Source: Casuarina equisetifolia
Lineage: Eukaryota; Streptophyta; Magnoliopsida; Fagales; Casuarinaceae
Direction: 5' to 3'
NCBI GenBank assembly: GCA_028551475.1
Contig: CM052359.1
Span: 7,007,583-7,071,582 of the forward strand
Length of the DNA: 64,000 nucleotides
Below the pieces are notes generated by a model. That model made no database searches. It had not been told where the DNA came from and worked only from the letters and a program-made list of their open reading frames with translations. Made by a program: the position numbers and the translations under genes. This document shows, in pieces, positions 41,276-53,407 of the stretch. Position 1 is the stretch's first letter. Each line of letters starts with the position of its first letter.

Positions 41276-42478
41276 GATGCAATTTGCTTTTCAGTTGTGG
41301 GTGTTCTTTAGAGTCGGAAGATTTTCCTGAATGGCTTTCTCTGCGACCTGTGTTCCTTTATTAAATGCTTCTTTGTTCATTGATTACGCCTTTGGATGCG
41401 CTGGCACAACGTGGGAGCAAACGCAAACGGAAGCGATAAAACCAATTGGCCATAAAATAGTCAAAGTCCAAATTGCCTTCTTTTTTTTTTATCGCCGGGA
41501 GACCATGACCTGTTCCTTAAGAGAAGCAAGGGAAACTCTTGGGGGAATGTGAAAGGGCTTCCTTCCCATTGTCCTTTTTGTCCAAAAGAGAGGGAAACCT
41601 TATAGAAAGCAAAATCCGAAGAAAGAATAGGTTCTTGATTCGGAAAATCCTTTGGATGTGTCATAGCTGCCCCATTCTTCCCGTCTTCGTCTATAGTAGC
41701 TATGACAACAGACTCAAGACGTGGAAATAAAGCGATTCATGAATCATCATTTGCCATGTTCCTAAGTTGTTAAGACTTCTCTCTCCACCTATCACTTTTT
41801 TCAAAGCGAGTTCTTGACATGGTTATAGGGAAATCCAGCCATGCTAGCATGCAGCAGACCAAGATATCGGCTTCCACATCAGCTTCCAGCTCACGCATTG
41901 GAGGTTGTTGAAATGAGTCGTGGGCCTTATTGTGTTTATTTTGGTTCATTAGCATGGCCCGTTAGAGAGCTGACAGGCCTAATAGTTTTTCCTTGCTTTC
42001 ATATACCTCACATGTAAAAAAAAAATTTGTAACCGGAATATACCAGTGAATAGAAGCTTTGAGGGCAATCTTCCATACTTCACCAGTCCGTTCTCTTGTT
42101 TTCTTCAATAGTGGTTTAGAAGGTGCATAGCTGTCGTTTTGTTTATTTCACCTAGCATTTTGTAATAATTGAAGGAGGTTGTTTTACTTGTTTCATTTTG
42201 TCGTTTTGTATTAAGTGTTATAAGGTGGGAAATGGGTTTTAGCTGGTTGAGTCTGTTTTGCCCAAAAACTCCACGTAACCATTAGAGGTCTTGAGTTCCC
42301 CCTTCTATTGAACTCTTTCTCTTAAATTCATTCCATTTTTCCTTTCATTTGTCAAAATTGCTAGGAAACCTAAATCATTGTGTTGAGGCAAAATTGTGTT
42401 GATTTTTGCCTTGATCCTGTTAGACCCATTACTAAATCATTTGCTAGGAAGCATCTTGAGGCGCAGGACCGTTGGAAA
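41276..42478. other. DUF538 promoter region and possible gypsy LTR remnant
   Basis: The part next to 41276 is the upstream region of the DUF538 gene. From about 42040 to 42470 the sequence is T-rich on the + strand and ends just before a primer-binding-site-like motif, where the 5' LTR of the following gypsy remnant would be expected. No second LTR copy exists in the window to confirm it. Confidence 0.35.
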
Positions 42479-43865
42479 TTGGCATCAGAGATGGTTACGA
42501 ACAACAATTGGTGAGATCCTGAGCTTGATCAAAAGCTTTACTCATTATTAGAAACCATATAGTACCTCTTTTCGGTGTTGAATGCCAAGATTGACAATGT
42601 GGCAGCAAGAATTGAACCACCGAAGGACTTTGGAAGTAGTTTGACTAATCAGATTGGGCAAACCAGAAGTGTTGGAGAATGGCGTAATACTCTAGGACAA
42701 ATTCAAGCTCGTACTATATGACTTGAATTTCCAAAGTATGGCAGAGATGATGTCCTACTTCCTAGATTGATTAAGTGCAAATTTTTTAATTTTCATGCTA
42801 CACTAGAAGTGGATAGAGTGCGCATCGCTTCTTAGCACCTCAATGGGGAAGCTTAGGTGGTTTATTAGCTAATGTAGAAGGAAAGCAAGGAAAACGTGAT
42901 TTCATGATAAGCCTTGACAGATGAGCTGCTGAAGCACCAACACTATTCAAAGACCATTTCGGTGAACTCACCAAACTCAAACAAATTAGGATAGTACAAG
43001 ATTATCAATTTCAATTCAATAAACTACTATTAAGACGTGGACATTTAGATGTTGCTCATACAATTAGTGTTTTGTGAGTGGATTAAAAGGACATATAAAA
43101 TTAGATGTTGTAACTCATAAACCCCAACATTATCTACTACTGTTGGTTTTGCTTGTTTGTTTAAAGCCAAGGAAGTGGCTAGTTGAAGTAGTGCGGATAT
43201 GTAGGGAAGAAGACATAATGCATGGGGAGAACACGGGAGTGAATTGGAGGAAAATCAAAATAACATCCCTGTGAAGAAATTAACTTAACTAGAGACAATG
43301 GATCGAAGGGTCAAGGCACTTAGTTTTAATTATAATGAGAGATATACCCCTAGCCATCGTTATAAGAAATTATTCGTCTTGAAAGGGGTTGGTTTAGAAG
43401 AGGATAAGGAATGGTGTATTAAGGAAGAAGAAGTAGTGCAAGGTGAACTTAGGAAGATGGTGCCTGAAATCTTTCTAGTAACTATGTATGGAATAAAATT
43501 TTAAAGACTATGAGAGTACAAGGCATTATGGGAAGGAAAAAAGTAAGGATGATTTTTTTATTGACTCGGGTATCATTCACAATTTTATAAGTAATAAATT
43601 GGTGGTCAAAATGAATTTAATACCAGTAGAGAAGAATGGATTTAGGGTGGAAGTAACTAATGAAGAGATAGTCAATGGTAACAGGCTTTGTTAGGAGTTG
43701 ATATGGTTATGTAGGGGACAAGATTCAAGGCAAATTTCTTTATCTTACACATCCAAGGTTTGGGAGTAATGTTGGGAACCCATTGGCTATAGACCCTAGG
43801 AGTAATTCAATGGGATTTCTCTAAGTTAAGGATGTCTTTTGTAGTTGATGCCTTTTGCTTTTGAA
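42479..43865 (+). mobile_element. Truncated Ty3/gypsy retrotransposon remnant (gag-protease)
   Basis: It begins with a primer-binding-site-like TTGGCATCAGAG (42479-42490), close to the initiator-Met tRNA type. Translated pieces in several frames resemble Ty3/gypsy gag (LEFPKYGRDDV, KCKFFNFHAT, then SGLKGHIKLDVVTHKPQ), the zinc-knuckle linker (FNYNERYTPSHRYKKLF, with knuckle cysteines lost) and the protease region (a DSG-like site near 43563, NFISNKLVVKMNL, and WDFSKLRMSFV near the end). Many stops and frameshifts are present. Reverse transcriptase, RNase H, integrase and the 3' LTR are absent, so the copy is truncated and dead. Confidence 0.75.
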
Positions 43866-43930
43866 GTCCTTGCCTGTGTGCAAGGATGCAATGGAACAAA
43901 AAAAAAAGGGACAAAACTCATAATAAGCAA

Positions 43931-44500
43931 TTTCTTATTAAGAAAGTTTATTTATCTTCTTAAAATTATCTTGCAATGAAGGGACATTTATTTTATTTTA
44001 AATAGAATTTTTAATCAAGATTTAAGCAATACAACATATTCTACAAACCACTTTTAACACTCCTCTTGCAATAACATGGATTAGAAGTTTTTTATGAGGA
44101 TAATACCATCCTTATCATATAAAGGGTGCCGCCTTGTGAATTTTTACTTTAACACTATGTTAAGAAAACTTATTTCTTATTTAAAACTAACTTATAATGA
44201 AGAGAGTTTGCATTCCATTTTAAAATTAATTTTTAATCAAGATTTAAGTAATGTAAGAGACATTTAGATTATTTCTAACATGTTCTCTCAACTAACTTAG
44301 GTTATGAGCTTTATTATAAAGGTAATACATCCCTTTCATATATTAGGATAGATTGTTTTGAATTTAAACTTTAATATCATATTAAGAAAATTCATTTTTC
44401 TTCTTCTTAAAAACAGACTTAAAAGGAGTAGATATGTGTTTCTATTTGACAATAAACTTTTAATTAAAATTTAAACAATCTAAGACATTTTCTACACATT
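43931..44500 (+). repeat. Tandem array of ~222-bp units (about 2.6 copies)
   Basis: The motif TTAAGAAA..TTATTT..CTT.TTAAAA...CTT..AATGAAG recurs near 43937, 44160 and 44382. Each copy is followed at similar spacing by TTTTTAATCAAGATTTAAG.AAT or a close variant. The third copy is cut short before the copia LTR at 44616. The units are AT-rich and non-coding, and diverged enough to look old. Confidence 0.65.
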
Positions 44501-44610
44501 AAGATATATTTTGGTAAATCTGATGTTGTTGAGACATTCACCTCTCCTAATAAGTAACTACCAATGCAAGTGCAGACACTTTAAATGCTGTGGATAGGCA
44601 GGCTGAGAAT

Positions 44611-44615
44611 ACATT
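44611..44615 (+). repeat. Candidate target-site duplication of outer copia element (left)
   Basis: ACATT immediately precedes the TG of the left LTR, and the same five bases occur at 57134-57138 right after the right LTR. The pair defines the outer insertion, although the right LTR end (TTCT) is not the expected CA. Confidence 0.5.
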
Positions 44616-44907
44616 TGAAGAACACTCATAGAACACTAGCGAGGGACTACTTAAATGGCTATAACAAAATTACTTGACAAACTGTAATAACAACTTTAAC
44701 AAAATGACATTCACACAGTTAGTTAGTTGATTAATTATGTTAATATATGTTAACCTATGTAGACTAATTTGCCTTTGTAATGCTCTATATAAAGCCACCG
44801 AGAGTTTGTATGTAATTCAAGTTTGATAATACAGTTTAGTAGAGCTATTACGAGGCTATCTCTATTCTCTCGTTCTCTTTTCTTCCTACTGTTTTTCATT
44901 ATTTTTT
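44616..44907 (+). repeat. Outer copia left (5') LTR
   Basis: Pairs with 56832-57133. Shared landmarks are ACTTGACAAACTG, AGTTAGTTGATTAATT, TGTAGACTAATTTGCC, TGTAATGCTCTATATAAAGC (a TATA box) and CTATCTCTATTCTCTCG. Several short indels and many substitutions separate the two copies. Confidence 0.88.
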
Positions 44908-44925
44908 TGGTATCAAGCTAGAGCC
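44908..44925 (+). promoter_or_regulatory. Primer binding site of outer copia element
   Basis: TGGTATCAAGCTAGAGCC resembles the initiator-Met tRNA site TGGTATCAGAGCC with about five extra bases in the middle. It lies directly after the left LTR. Confidence 0.7.
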
Positions 44926-44958
44926 TTTTTTGTATGCTTTACTTCTTGAGCTTCGCCG

Positions 44959-45875
44959 ATGGAGGACAAACTAGCATTTCCTTTTCACACCAAAGTCAAT
45001 ATAGCAAACTCTATCTCATTAAAATTAAACAAGTCTAACTATATTCCTTGGGCCACACAGATGAACTGCTTCTTTTGCACCTACCACCTCACTGGTTTTA
45101 TCACTGGTGAAATTGTGCCTTCATCGCAAATGCATCTTGAAGATGGGAAAGAGGTTACTAATCTAGCTTTTGATCAATGGGAACAAACTGAAAATTTGGT
45201 ATGTTCCGGGATTATTAGCTGCCTTTTAGAAGAAACTTTAGGCATTGTATTTCCTCTTAATCATGCAGCTAAAGTTTGGTCTACACTTCAAGGTCACTTC
45301 ATTCGTTAAATTGTTGCAAGAGAATATGAACTTCAGACAAAACTTCATACCTTGTAGAAAGAGGGCAAGTCTCTATCAGAATATCTCGATGAGTTCTAAA
45401 CCTTGTGTAACTAGCGAAAATGGTGTCTCAATAAGGAAAGACTTGCTATTATGTTTCAGCCTTTGATCATTCCTCGTGCTGATGTTGTAGCACAATTGCA
45501 GGCCTTTGATGCCTGTCTTATCTGATATAATCTAACTCTTAATCATACAATTGCATTTGTCTCTCAGAGATCCGCTCTTCATGCTAGAAGAGGAAGTAAT
45601 CAAAGCCATGGCACTTCCTTTTCCTCTCAAGTCTGAGGTTTTCCTCCCTCCACACAACATGGAAAATCCTTTCGGCCATAACACCTCTCTCAACACAACT
45701 CACAAAAACAGCACACCACAAAAGTTATTGGGTGCCAAATTAGTAACAAGAAAGGTCATTCTGCCATGGCCTGTTATCGTTGGTTTGATCACGCATACCA
45801 ATCTTTTAACATTCCTCAAGCATTAGCTACAATGCACCTTAATGATCAAACTCTTAATAATGAGGACTAGATCCC
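44959..45875 (+). pseudogene. Outer copia gag pseudogene
   Basis: It starts at ATG 44959. LNKSNYIPWATQM, LACSGI-like and AAKVWSTLQGHF motifs are typical of copia gag (UBN2-type). A stop ends the first open stretch at about 45309, and further stops and shifts follow. A zinc-knuckle remnant near 45740-45775 (CQI, then NKKGHSAMAC) has its second cysteine changed to serine. This product cannot be made intact. Confidence 0.8.
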
Positions 45876-47160
45876 TAACTTTGGTGCAAATGTGCATGTG
45901 ACTTCTTCAACTAGTAAGTTACATTCTTCCTCTTCTTATCTCGGTACAGAAAGGATTCAAGTAGGCCATGAAGCCCTTCTGGATGTTTCTCTTACAAGTT
46001 TTGATTTCCTGTCTCACTCAAATGTTCCTCTTTGTAATGTCCTGGTAGCTCCACAAGTTCAAAAGAATATGCTTTTGGTTTCAAGGTTAATTACAGATTA
46101 TCCATGTTATTTCATTTTCACTAAGGACTCCTTTTATATTAAGCACCTGTAAACTCATAAAACACTAGCGAAGGGACTTAAGCACAAAGGCTTATATATG
46201 CTACCAAAAACTAGATTTCAAGTTCTTTTCTCTATCTGATAATGTTCAGTTGACAAAACAATGTGGCATTGCCAGCTAGGATGTCTTAGTGATCCAGTTC
46301 TTCAGCAACTTCTCAAGTCAAATAAACTTGTCGTTAACTCCAAATCTACGTAGTCAACAACTACAAATTCCTTTTGTGATTCTTGCCACCTCAATAAAAG
46401 CAACATATTAAGTTTCCCTTCTTCATTTAAGCCACGGTCCAAGCATCCACTTAACATGGTGCACAATGACTTTTGGGGGCCTTCTTTAGTGACCTCACAC
46501 CAAGGCTTTAGATATTACCTCTTGTTTGTTGATGATTTTACACGATTTTCCTAAATTTATCCCTTAAAGCAAAGATCATATATATTTTTAGTTTTTGTCA
46601 AGTTTTAGCAGCTTGTAAAAAAGTAATTTGATACACCAATAAAGGTGTTACAATCTAATGGTGGTAGGGAATACATGAGCTCTACTTTTTACTCTTATCT
46701 ATCCACTAATGGCTTGTTACATTGTGTCTCCTATCCTCATACTCCTACATATAATGGAATAATATAGAGGAAGCACAAACACATTGTGGAATTAGGGTTT
46801 GCCGTGATGTTTGAACCTACCTACCAAATTTTATTGCTTTAAAGCATTCACCACTGCTACATTTCTTATAAATTGCCTACTATCTTCATATGTGACAAAT
46901 GCAACTCCTTATTCTCTTTTATTCAAACCAAAACCTCATTATTCCCATCTTAGGGTGTTTGGATGCTCCTATTTTCTTTATTTAAGAGACTATGCCTAAG
47001 ATAAACTTGTAGAATGCTTTCTTTAGTGTATTTTTCTCAGATACAATAATATTCATAAAGGATATTGTTACCTTCACATTCCCACATGTTGTATATACAT
47101 ATCAAGACATATTTTGTTTGATGAGGCTATCTTTCCTTTTGCCTTTCGCCCAACTGCTAC
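45876..47160 (+). pseudogene. Outer copia protease-integrase pseudogene
   Basis: The protease active-site Asp is lost (FGANVHVTSS near 45880). A pre-integrase region follows (NVPLCNVLVAPQVQKNML), then the integrase zinc region (WHCQLGCLSDPVLQQLL) and the catalytic-core remnants HNDFWGPS and [28 protein letters not shown] near 46920 is the copia integrase C-terminal part. Multiple in-frame stops are present. Confidence 0.78.
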
Positions 47161-48699
47161 AAATTAAGTAGTATCTCCTAGTACTTATATTGACTACACT
47201 ATCTTAAATCCATGCATCATTTCTCCACCTTCTATTTCTTCTTAGACCTTACCACGCATTGTATCTCAGTCCCAACCTCTATCACATATTGCCAATTCAA
47301 GTCCTCTACACCATCCTTATATCTCATCAATTAGTCCTTCCTTAGTCCAAACTTAATCTACCACTTCCTTTCTTGATCCTCCTTCACAGCCTACCACTTA
47401 CCTTTCTTCAACTATATTTCCTTTAACCACTATTTCTACTCCCTCTTCTTAAACACCAATCCTTTCTCTAATCCTTATTTCTCCTCCCAACTCTTGGACA
47501 GAAAGTCTCCCTAAACACCCTGTTGAGTTATCTAGCAAACATATATAACCTACATAGCCTACATAGTCCCCATTATCGCCATCAATTCTCCATCCACCAA
47601 TAGCAAAGCACTCATTTTCCATGGTGACTAGAACATGTCGAAGCATTTTCAAACCCAATCCCTAATACACCATACATTTTACAAATTAAATCCCACCTAT
47701 ACCTACTTTAGTTCACTTTGTTCTCTAACATGCTGGGTGGCTTGCTGCAATGCAAGATGAAATGTCTGCTTTACAAAACACACATACTTAAATTCTTGCT
47801 CCTAAACATCCTAACATACACTTAGTAGGCTGTAAGTGGGTGTTTAAGCTAAAATTTGCTGTAGATGGTTCACTCTCACAATTAAAAGCAAGACTAGTCA
47901 CCAAGGGGTTTCACCAAATTGTTGGCTTAGACTTTCTTGACACTTTTTCATTAGTGGTTAGACCAACTACCATTCAGCTAGTATTATCCTTAGTAATTAT
48001 ACAACACTAGCCACTCAAACAGTTTGATGTATCCAATGCTTTTCTCCATGGATACGTAGACACTCTTGTTTACATAGAATAATCTTTAGGCTTTATTGAT
48101 CTACAAGCTCCTGATGTAGTCTATCTACTTCATTGAGCTTTATATGGCATAAAAGAGGCCCCTCGGGCTCTGGTTTGACAAGTTTAGTTCTTGTCTCTTG
48201 GAATATGGCTTCTTTTGTTTAGCCTTTGATTCTTCTCTCTTCATATATACCTTTGGACAGACTACTTTATGGTTGCTACTTAATGTTAATGATCTTCTCA
48301 TCATTGGAAATTCTTCTCAAGCAATTAGTGTCTTAATTGACCATTTGCAATCAGAATTCCCACTTAAGTCTCTCAACTTAATTTACTTCTTTTTAGGAAT
48401 AAAAATGGTTCCTATACCTAAGGGCTATATTCTATCTTAAAAACATTTTATCTTAGAAATCCTATGTAAAGCTTCCATGTTGTTTTGCAAACTTATCTCC
48501 ACTCCCTTTATAACAAAACCACCAAGTTTACACAACCCAGTAGAACTTTGTGCAGCACCTTCTCTTTTCAGAAGTGTCCTTGAAATTTTACAATATTTAA
48601 CTATCACAAGACCCAAGCTTGCCTTTTCAGTCAATCAGTTGTGTCAATCTATGCACTCCCCTTCAAATCTAGATTTTCATAATCTAAAAAAGGTTCTGA
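47161..48699 (+). pseudogene. Outer copia reverse transcriptase pseudogene, 5' part of split gene
   Basis: A poorly conserved, Pro/Ser/Thr-rich linker is followed by reverse transcriptase motifs: WLAAMQDEMSAL, VGCKWVFKLKFAVDGS, LKARLVTKGFHQ, FDVSNAFLHGYV, and an altered catalytic box VNDLLIIGN in place of YVDD. TRPKLAFSVNQLCQSMHSP leads up to HNLKKVL, where the inner element is inserted. The gene resumes at 56286. Confidence 0.85.
48695..48699 (+). repeat. Target-site duplication of inner copia element (left)
   Basis: TCTGA immediately before the TG of the left LTR, repeated exactly at 56286-56290 after the CA of the right LTR. Confidence 0.95.
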
Positions 48700-49378
48700 T
48701 GTTAGAAAATTTAGCCTCAACAGAGGCTGTTTTATGGATCAAAACACCAACCATGGAGACAAATAATGGGTTTCGAAAAGAATGTATGGAGTATCAAAAG
48801 AGCGTACCATTTTTCTCCATCTTTCTTCAGCTGAGGTAGGCCCTAGTCTTCCTCTCTATGCTCTCCTGAGTTTGATGAGGAAGCCAAGCTTGCTGGTGAA
48901 AAATGGGAGGGGGTTCGTGCGCTACTCAGATCTCACTCACTCCAGTAGCTCAGATAAAGTCTTAGTGCATGTGTGGTCCGTGTAGAGGATTTACCTTTTA
49001 ACTGGATGGAGCTTGATGACGTGGCAAAAATGTCCTGTGGGCCATTTTCCCACCATAAAGAGCAATAGATAAATGCACCCCACATTTGTTATTTTTCTCC
49101 CTCTAACAAGCTGTAATATGAATATAAGAAGAGCTAGAGAGGGAACTTAGCCAATAATGAATTGTGTCCACACAAATAGATTGACTCATCACAATCTATA
49201 AGATAGACAAGGCTTACACTAAATAAGGGAAACTGACAATGAGGACCACACAAATGTGTACACTCTGTGTACAACCATGAAGGACCAACAGATCATACTA
49301 GACAACCACGGTAGGGAATATTAGTTTATGCTCATTGATATAAGCCCACATAATATGGACTCATACAATGAGCCAACA
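48700..49378 (-). repeat. Inner copia 3' LTR (left side of insertion)
   Basis: Begins TGTTAGAAAATTTAGCC and ends GAGCCAACA on the + strand. It is nearly identical to 55608-56285. Confidence 0.95.
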
Positions 49379-49389
49379 ATCTCCCACTT
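49379..49389 (-). promoter_or_regulatory. Polypurine tract of inner copia element
   Basis: The minus strand reads AAGTGGGAGAT immediately before the 3' LTR TGTTGG, the usual position and composition of a plus-strand primer. Confidence 0.75.
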
Positions 49390-50161
49390 GGGCTATAGCA
49401 ATGATCATAAAAGAAATCAAGTGAAAAGATATATATATATATATTTTATATATATCAAAATAACTTTAAAACATTTTGATTTGTGCTGGTCCCGAAAGTA
49501 TAACAATAAAGTCCTTATTGCCAATCTCGTCACGTAAGATTTCAAACTCTCAAACAATGGCAACATCTGCGTCATTTAAAGACACAGCCCTACCACAATC
49601 ATAAGAGCTTTCCATCCTATGACAGATCAAAATTGGTGTAATGAACAAGCAACACCATATAATGAGATTAGGTATTGCCAGTTGTGTCAGTCCCATTCTC
49701 CTAATGACCAACGCCACTTACAAAACTACCAAAGAGAAATCACTCTCAAAAGTGACCAACGTCATCAACATAATTATCTTACGAGAGCATTTCCAAAGTG
49801 GCAAAACGTCATAGACAATATGTCTCGGAAGAGTACAAAATGTCTTGCATAGTAAACTCAAGTTTATATATTTGTATGTGTGCATCGCAAGACATCATAA
49901 TATGGCCAATAGAATATATATGCCCTGGCCAAATGCTTAGGGTTGCACTTCCCTAAGACTTATAATCTGTCTCAAGCAAGCACGTACGTGTTTAATAAAT
50001 TCATGAAAATAAGTAAAAGACAGATCACAAAAATGTATATATACATCACAAAAGTTTACACAATAATATGATAACAGATGCTCAAAACACAATATCAAGG
50101 TGAGCATAAGCTCCCACTGATCAAAATGTCAAAAGGATTACAACACAACAATTAACTCCCA
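49390..50161. other. Non-coding 3' region of inner copia element
   Basis: About 770 bp between the end of pol and the polypurine tract, with a short TA repeat near 49427-49443. No conserved coding sequence is recognised. Confidence 0.6.
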
Positions 50162-51594
50162 CTAAGCTAAGGAATCAAAGGAGGATGTGAGGCCCATATT
50201 AACAACATGCTTTTGTAACAAAGAAGGGCTTAATCCTTTGGTTAGTGGGTCAGCTAACATGGCATCTGTTTTGATAAGTTCTACTAAAATGTCACCATTC
50301 TTTACTCTCTCCTTGATGGTCAAAAATTTGATCTCTATATGCTTGGCCCCATTCATATTTTTGTTGTCATTAACAAACAACACCGCGGCAGAATTGTCAC
50401 AATACATTTGAATGGGCCTTTCAACAAAATCAATGGAGGTCATCAACTTTATCAAATTCTTTAACCAAACGGCTTGAATAGCTGCACCATAACAGGCCAC
50501 AAATTATGCATGCATGGTGGAGGATGTCATTAATGATTGCTTGATGCTTTTCCATGATATTGCTCCACCCGCCATCATGAACACATAACCAGATGTGGAT
50601 TTCAAATCATCCTTGTTGCCGGCATAATCCGCATCCGAATACCTAACAAGTTGCAGATCATCTACATGCCTGTAGGTCAGCATAAAGTCCCTTGTTCTCT
50701 TCAAGTACCTTATAACCTTTTTGGCAGCAACCCAGTGAGCACTACCAGGATTTGACTGAAATCTGCTAAGAAGTCTAGTAGCAAATGCAATGTCAGGTCT
50801 AGTGCAAACCTGTGCATACATGAAACTCCCCATTGCACTCGTATACGGTACATTTCTCATTAATTCCTTTTCGGCTTTATTCTGAGGGCATTGCAACTTA
50901 CTCAGCTTGTCGCTTTTAAGGATTGGTGCATTCCCAGGTTTACAAGCTTGCATGTTGAATCTTGCTAAAACCCGGTCAATGTAAGCCCTCTGAGAAAGAC
51001 CTAAGAGCTGACGTGATCGCTCTCTGTGGATCTCAATCCCAAGAACAAATGAAGCCTCACCGAGGTCTTTCATGTCAAAATGAGAAGATAACAATTTCTT
51101 TGTCTCTTGTAGCAACCCCACATCCTTACAGGCCAATAGGATGTCATCAACATAAAGAATCAATAGAATAGGGGTGCTCCCACTGAACTTAGTGTATATG
51201 CAGGATTCATCAAATTTTCAACAAAGCCAGATGAGGTGATAAACTCATCAAATTTCAAATACCACTGCATTGAGGCTTGTTTAAGGCCATAAATGGATCT
51301 CTTAAGTTTGCAGACAAATTTGCTCGCACTACCTTTCACAAAACCTTCTGGTTGTTCCATATACACCTCTTTATCAAGGACTCCATTTAGGAAGGCAGTC
51401 CTAACATCCATCTAATGTAGCTCCATGTCAAAATGAGCTACAAGGGCCATGACAACCTTAAACGAATCCTTGGATGATACAGGCGAAAAGGTTTCATCAT
51501 AGTCAACACCATCTCTCTGAGTGAACTCCTTGGCAACCAACCTTGCCTTGAATCTATCTACTTTCCCTGTAGAATCCCTCTTGGTTTTGAACAC
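50162..51594 (-). pseudogene. Inner copia reverse transcriptase-RNase H (broken)
   Basis: Visible motifs in order are VDRFKARLVAKEFTQ, MDVRTAFLNGVLD, VCKLKRSIYGLKQAS, the catalytic ILYVDDILLA (near 51150), FDMKDLGEASFVLGIEI, the RNase H start YSDADYAGNKDD, and the RNase H end IEIKFLTIKERV and MLADPLTKGL. Stops lie at 51412-51414 (a His-stop-Met context where Gln is expected) and 50501-50503. A one-base frameshift near 51165-51185 separates the upstream part from the YVDD segment. The catalytic YVDD itself is intact. Confidence 0.93.
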
Positions 51595-53041
51595 TCATTT
51601 GCAACCAACAGACCTACAATTCTTAGGTCGCTCAACTAAGTCCCAAACTTCATTGTGTTTCATAGACTGCATTTCATCTTTCATAGCACCTATCCAAAAT
51701 TCTGATTATGGACTCGAGACGGCCTGTGAGTAACTCACTAGATCTTCTACAACACCTATGTCATAGTCATGTTCACCCAGGTACACTTCATAATCAGGAT
51801 GAATAGCTTACCTTCTTTCTCTAGTGGATCTTCTCACTGGTGGATTGACCACAACCTGATCCTAGGCCTGTGATTCCACAACTGGTGCATTGTCAGCAAC
51901 TTCATCATGTGCATCCGCCTGGACTAGGACTGTTGTAGTGGGCTCACTGTTTAAGAAAACAAAAGGATTAGCCCTCATATTCTCAGCGGCATCATCATCA
52001 TTACCTGTGACCTGTGAACATCTTGCCTTTTCTGCAACATCAAGTTCCAGAAATTTAGCCGTCTGTGAGTCCACAATCTTGGGCCCTCCATTAGGGTTGT
52101 AAAATTGATACCTTTTGAGTGTTCTGGATAGGACACAAAATAGCATCTGGTCGTCCTCGGATCCAATTTCCCCAAGGTTGGATTATATAATTTAACCTCT
52201 ATCGGGCATCCCCATACTTTGACATGGTTCAAACTGGGTTTACGTCTTTTAAATGCTTCAAATGGTGTCAGTTGAATGGCTTTAGTGGGGACACAATTAA
52301 GGATATACATGGAGGTCTTCAAGGCTTCTCCCTATAGAAAATGAGGAAGATTACTACCACTCATAATGCTTCTAACCATCTCCATTAGTATTCTATTTCG
52401 TCTCTCAGCGACACCATTCTGTTCAGGACTACCAGGCATAGTAAACTATGCCATTATTCCTGAGTCCTTCAAATACTGAGCAAATGGTCTCTTATGTTGC
52501 CCTGAATCACCATGTCTTCCAAAATACTCTCCACCTTGATCAGACCTGACTACCTTTATACTCTTTCTCAATTCCTTCTCAACTTCTGCCTTAAACACCT
52601 TAAATTTCTCAAGTGACTGTGATTTCTCTTTGATTAGGTACACATACCCATAACGAGAATAATCATTTATAAAAGTAATGAAATACACATCACCATGTAA
52701 TGTCGCTGTGTAAGGGCCACTTATGTCAGTATGAATCACACCTAATAGTTTAGAACTATACACAACAATTTTCTTCTTGATCTTAGTTATCTTGCCCTTA
52801 CAACAATCCACACATACATCCAGGTCCTCATCAAGGATAGGCAAAATTCTTGTCTTAACCAACCTTTGAATTCTTTCTTTGGAAACATGACAAAGTCTCT
52901 TGTGCCATAATTTATACGATCGCTCTTTAGTCATTACCCTCTTTAAAACATCACAACCAACATTTGTAGTAACATAAATTTCATGTGGGGACAAGCTAAT
53001 TTTATATAAACCATGATCCATTACACAACTTCCAACAAGGT
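51595..53041 (-). pseudogene. Inner copia integrase and linker (broken)
   Basis: The HHCC zinc region is intact (LWHKRLCHVSKERI, then DVCVDCCKGK). The catalytic core shows HTDISGPY and VRSDQGGEYFG, with PGSPEQNGVAERRNR supplying the third acidic residue. Stops at 52446-52448 and 52332-52334 interrupt the core. The C-terminal part (VWGCPIEVKLYNPTLGKLD) is shifted into other frames. A linker rich in acidic and polar residues leads to the reverse transcriptase, with further stops at 51862-51864, 51808-51810 and 51595-51597. Confidence 0.9.
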
Positions 53042-53407
53042 TCAAATAAAAGATACATTCACAATGGAGTTCTTAAATTCAAAAGAGTACCCTAACCTAT
53101 CCAGTACAAAAACTGAGACTAGGTTCCGCCTAAAGGACGGTACATAAAAAGTGTTACGTAGAGTCATTCTAAAGCCACTATCCAAAAGAAGAATGATGTC
53201 ACCAACGAACTCCACATCAGCTCTCATGTTGTTCCCCACAAAAAGATACTTTTGGTCCTCACTAGGCCTCCTCCTGGTTACAAACCCCTGAATGGTAAAC
53301 ACTACATGGTTAGTTGCTGCACTATCTAATCACCAAGAACTAGAGGGTGTTTCTATCAAGTGAGACTCACAAACATGAGCTAAAGAGCAATTACCTTTAA
53401 CTGGGCG
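53042..53407 (-). pseudogene. Inner copia protease (broken)
   Basis: In the gag frame after the stop at 53408-53410. The active site reads LDSAATNHV near 53310-53330 and is preceded by a TGA at 53330-53332 where Trp is usual. LRNTFYVPSFRRNLVSV follows, typical of copia protease/pre-integrase. The integrase segment starts in a different frame near 53045, so a frameshift lies there. Confidence 0.85.
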
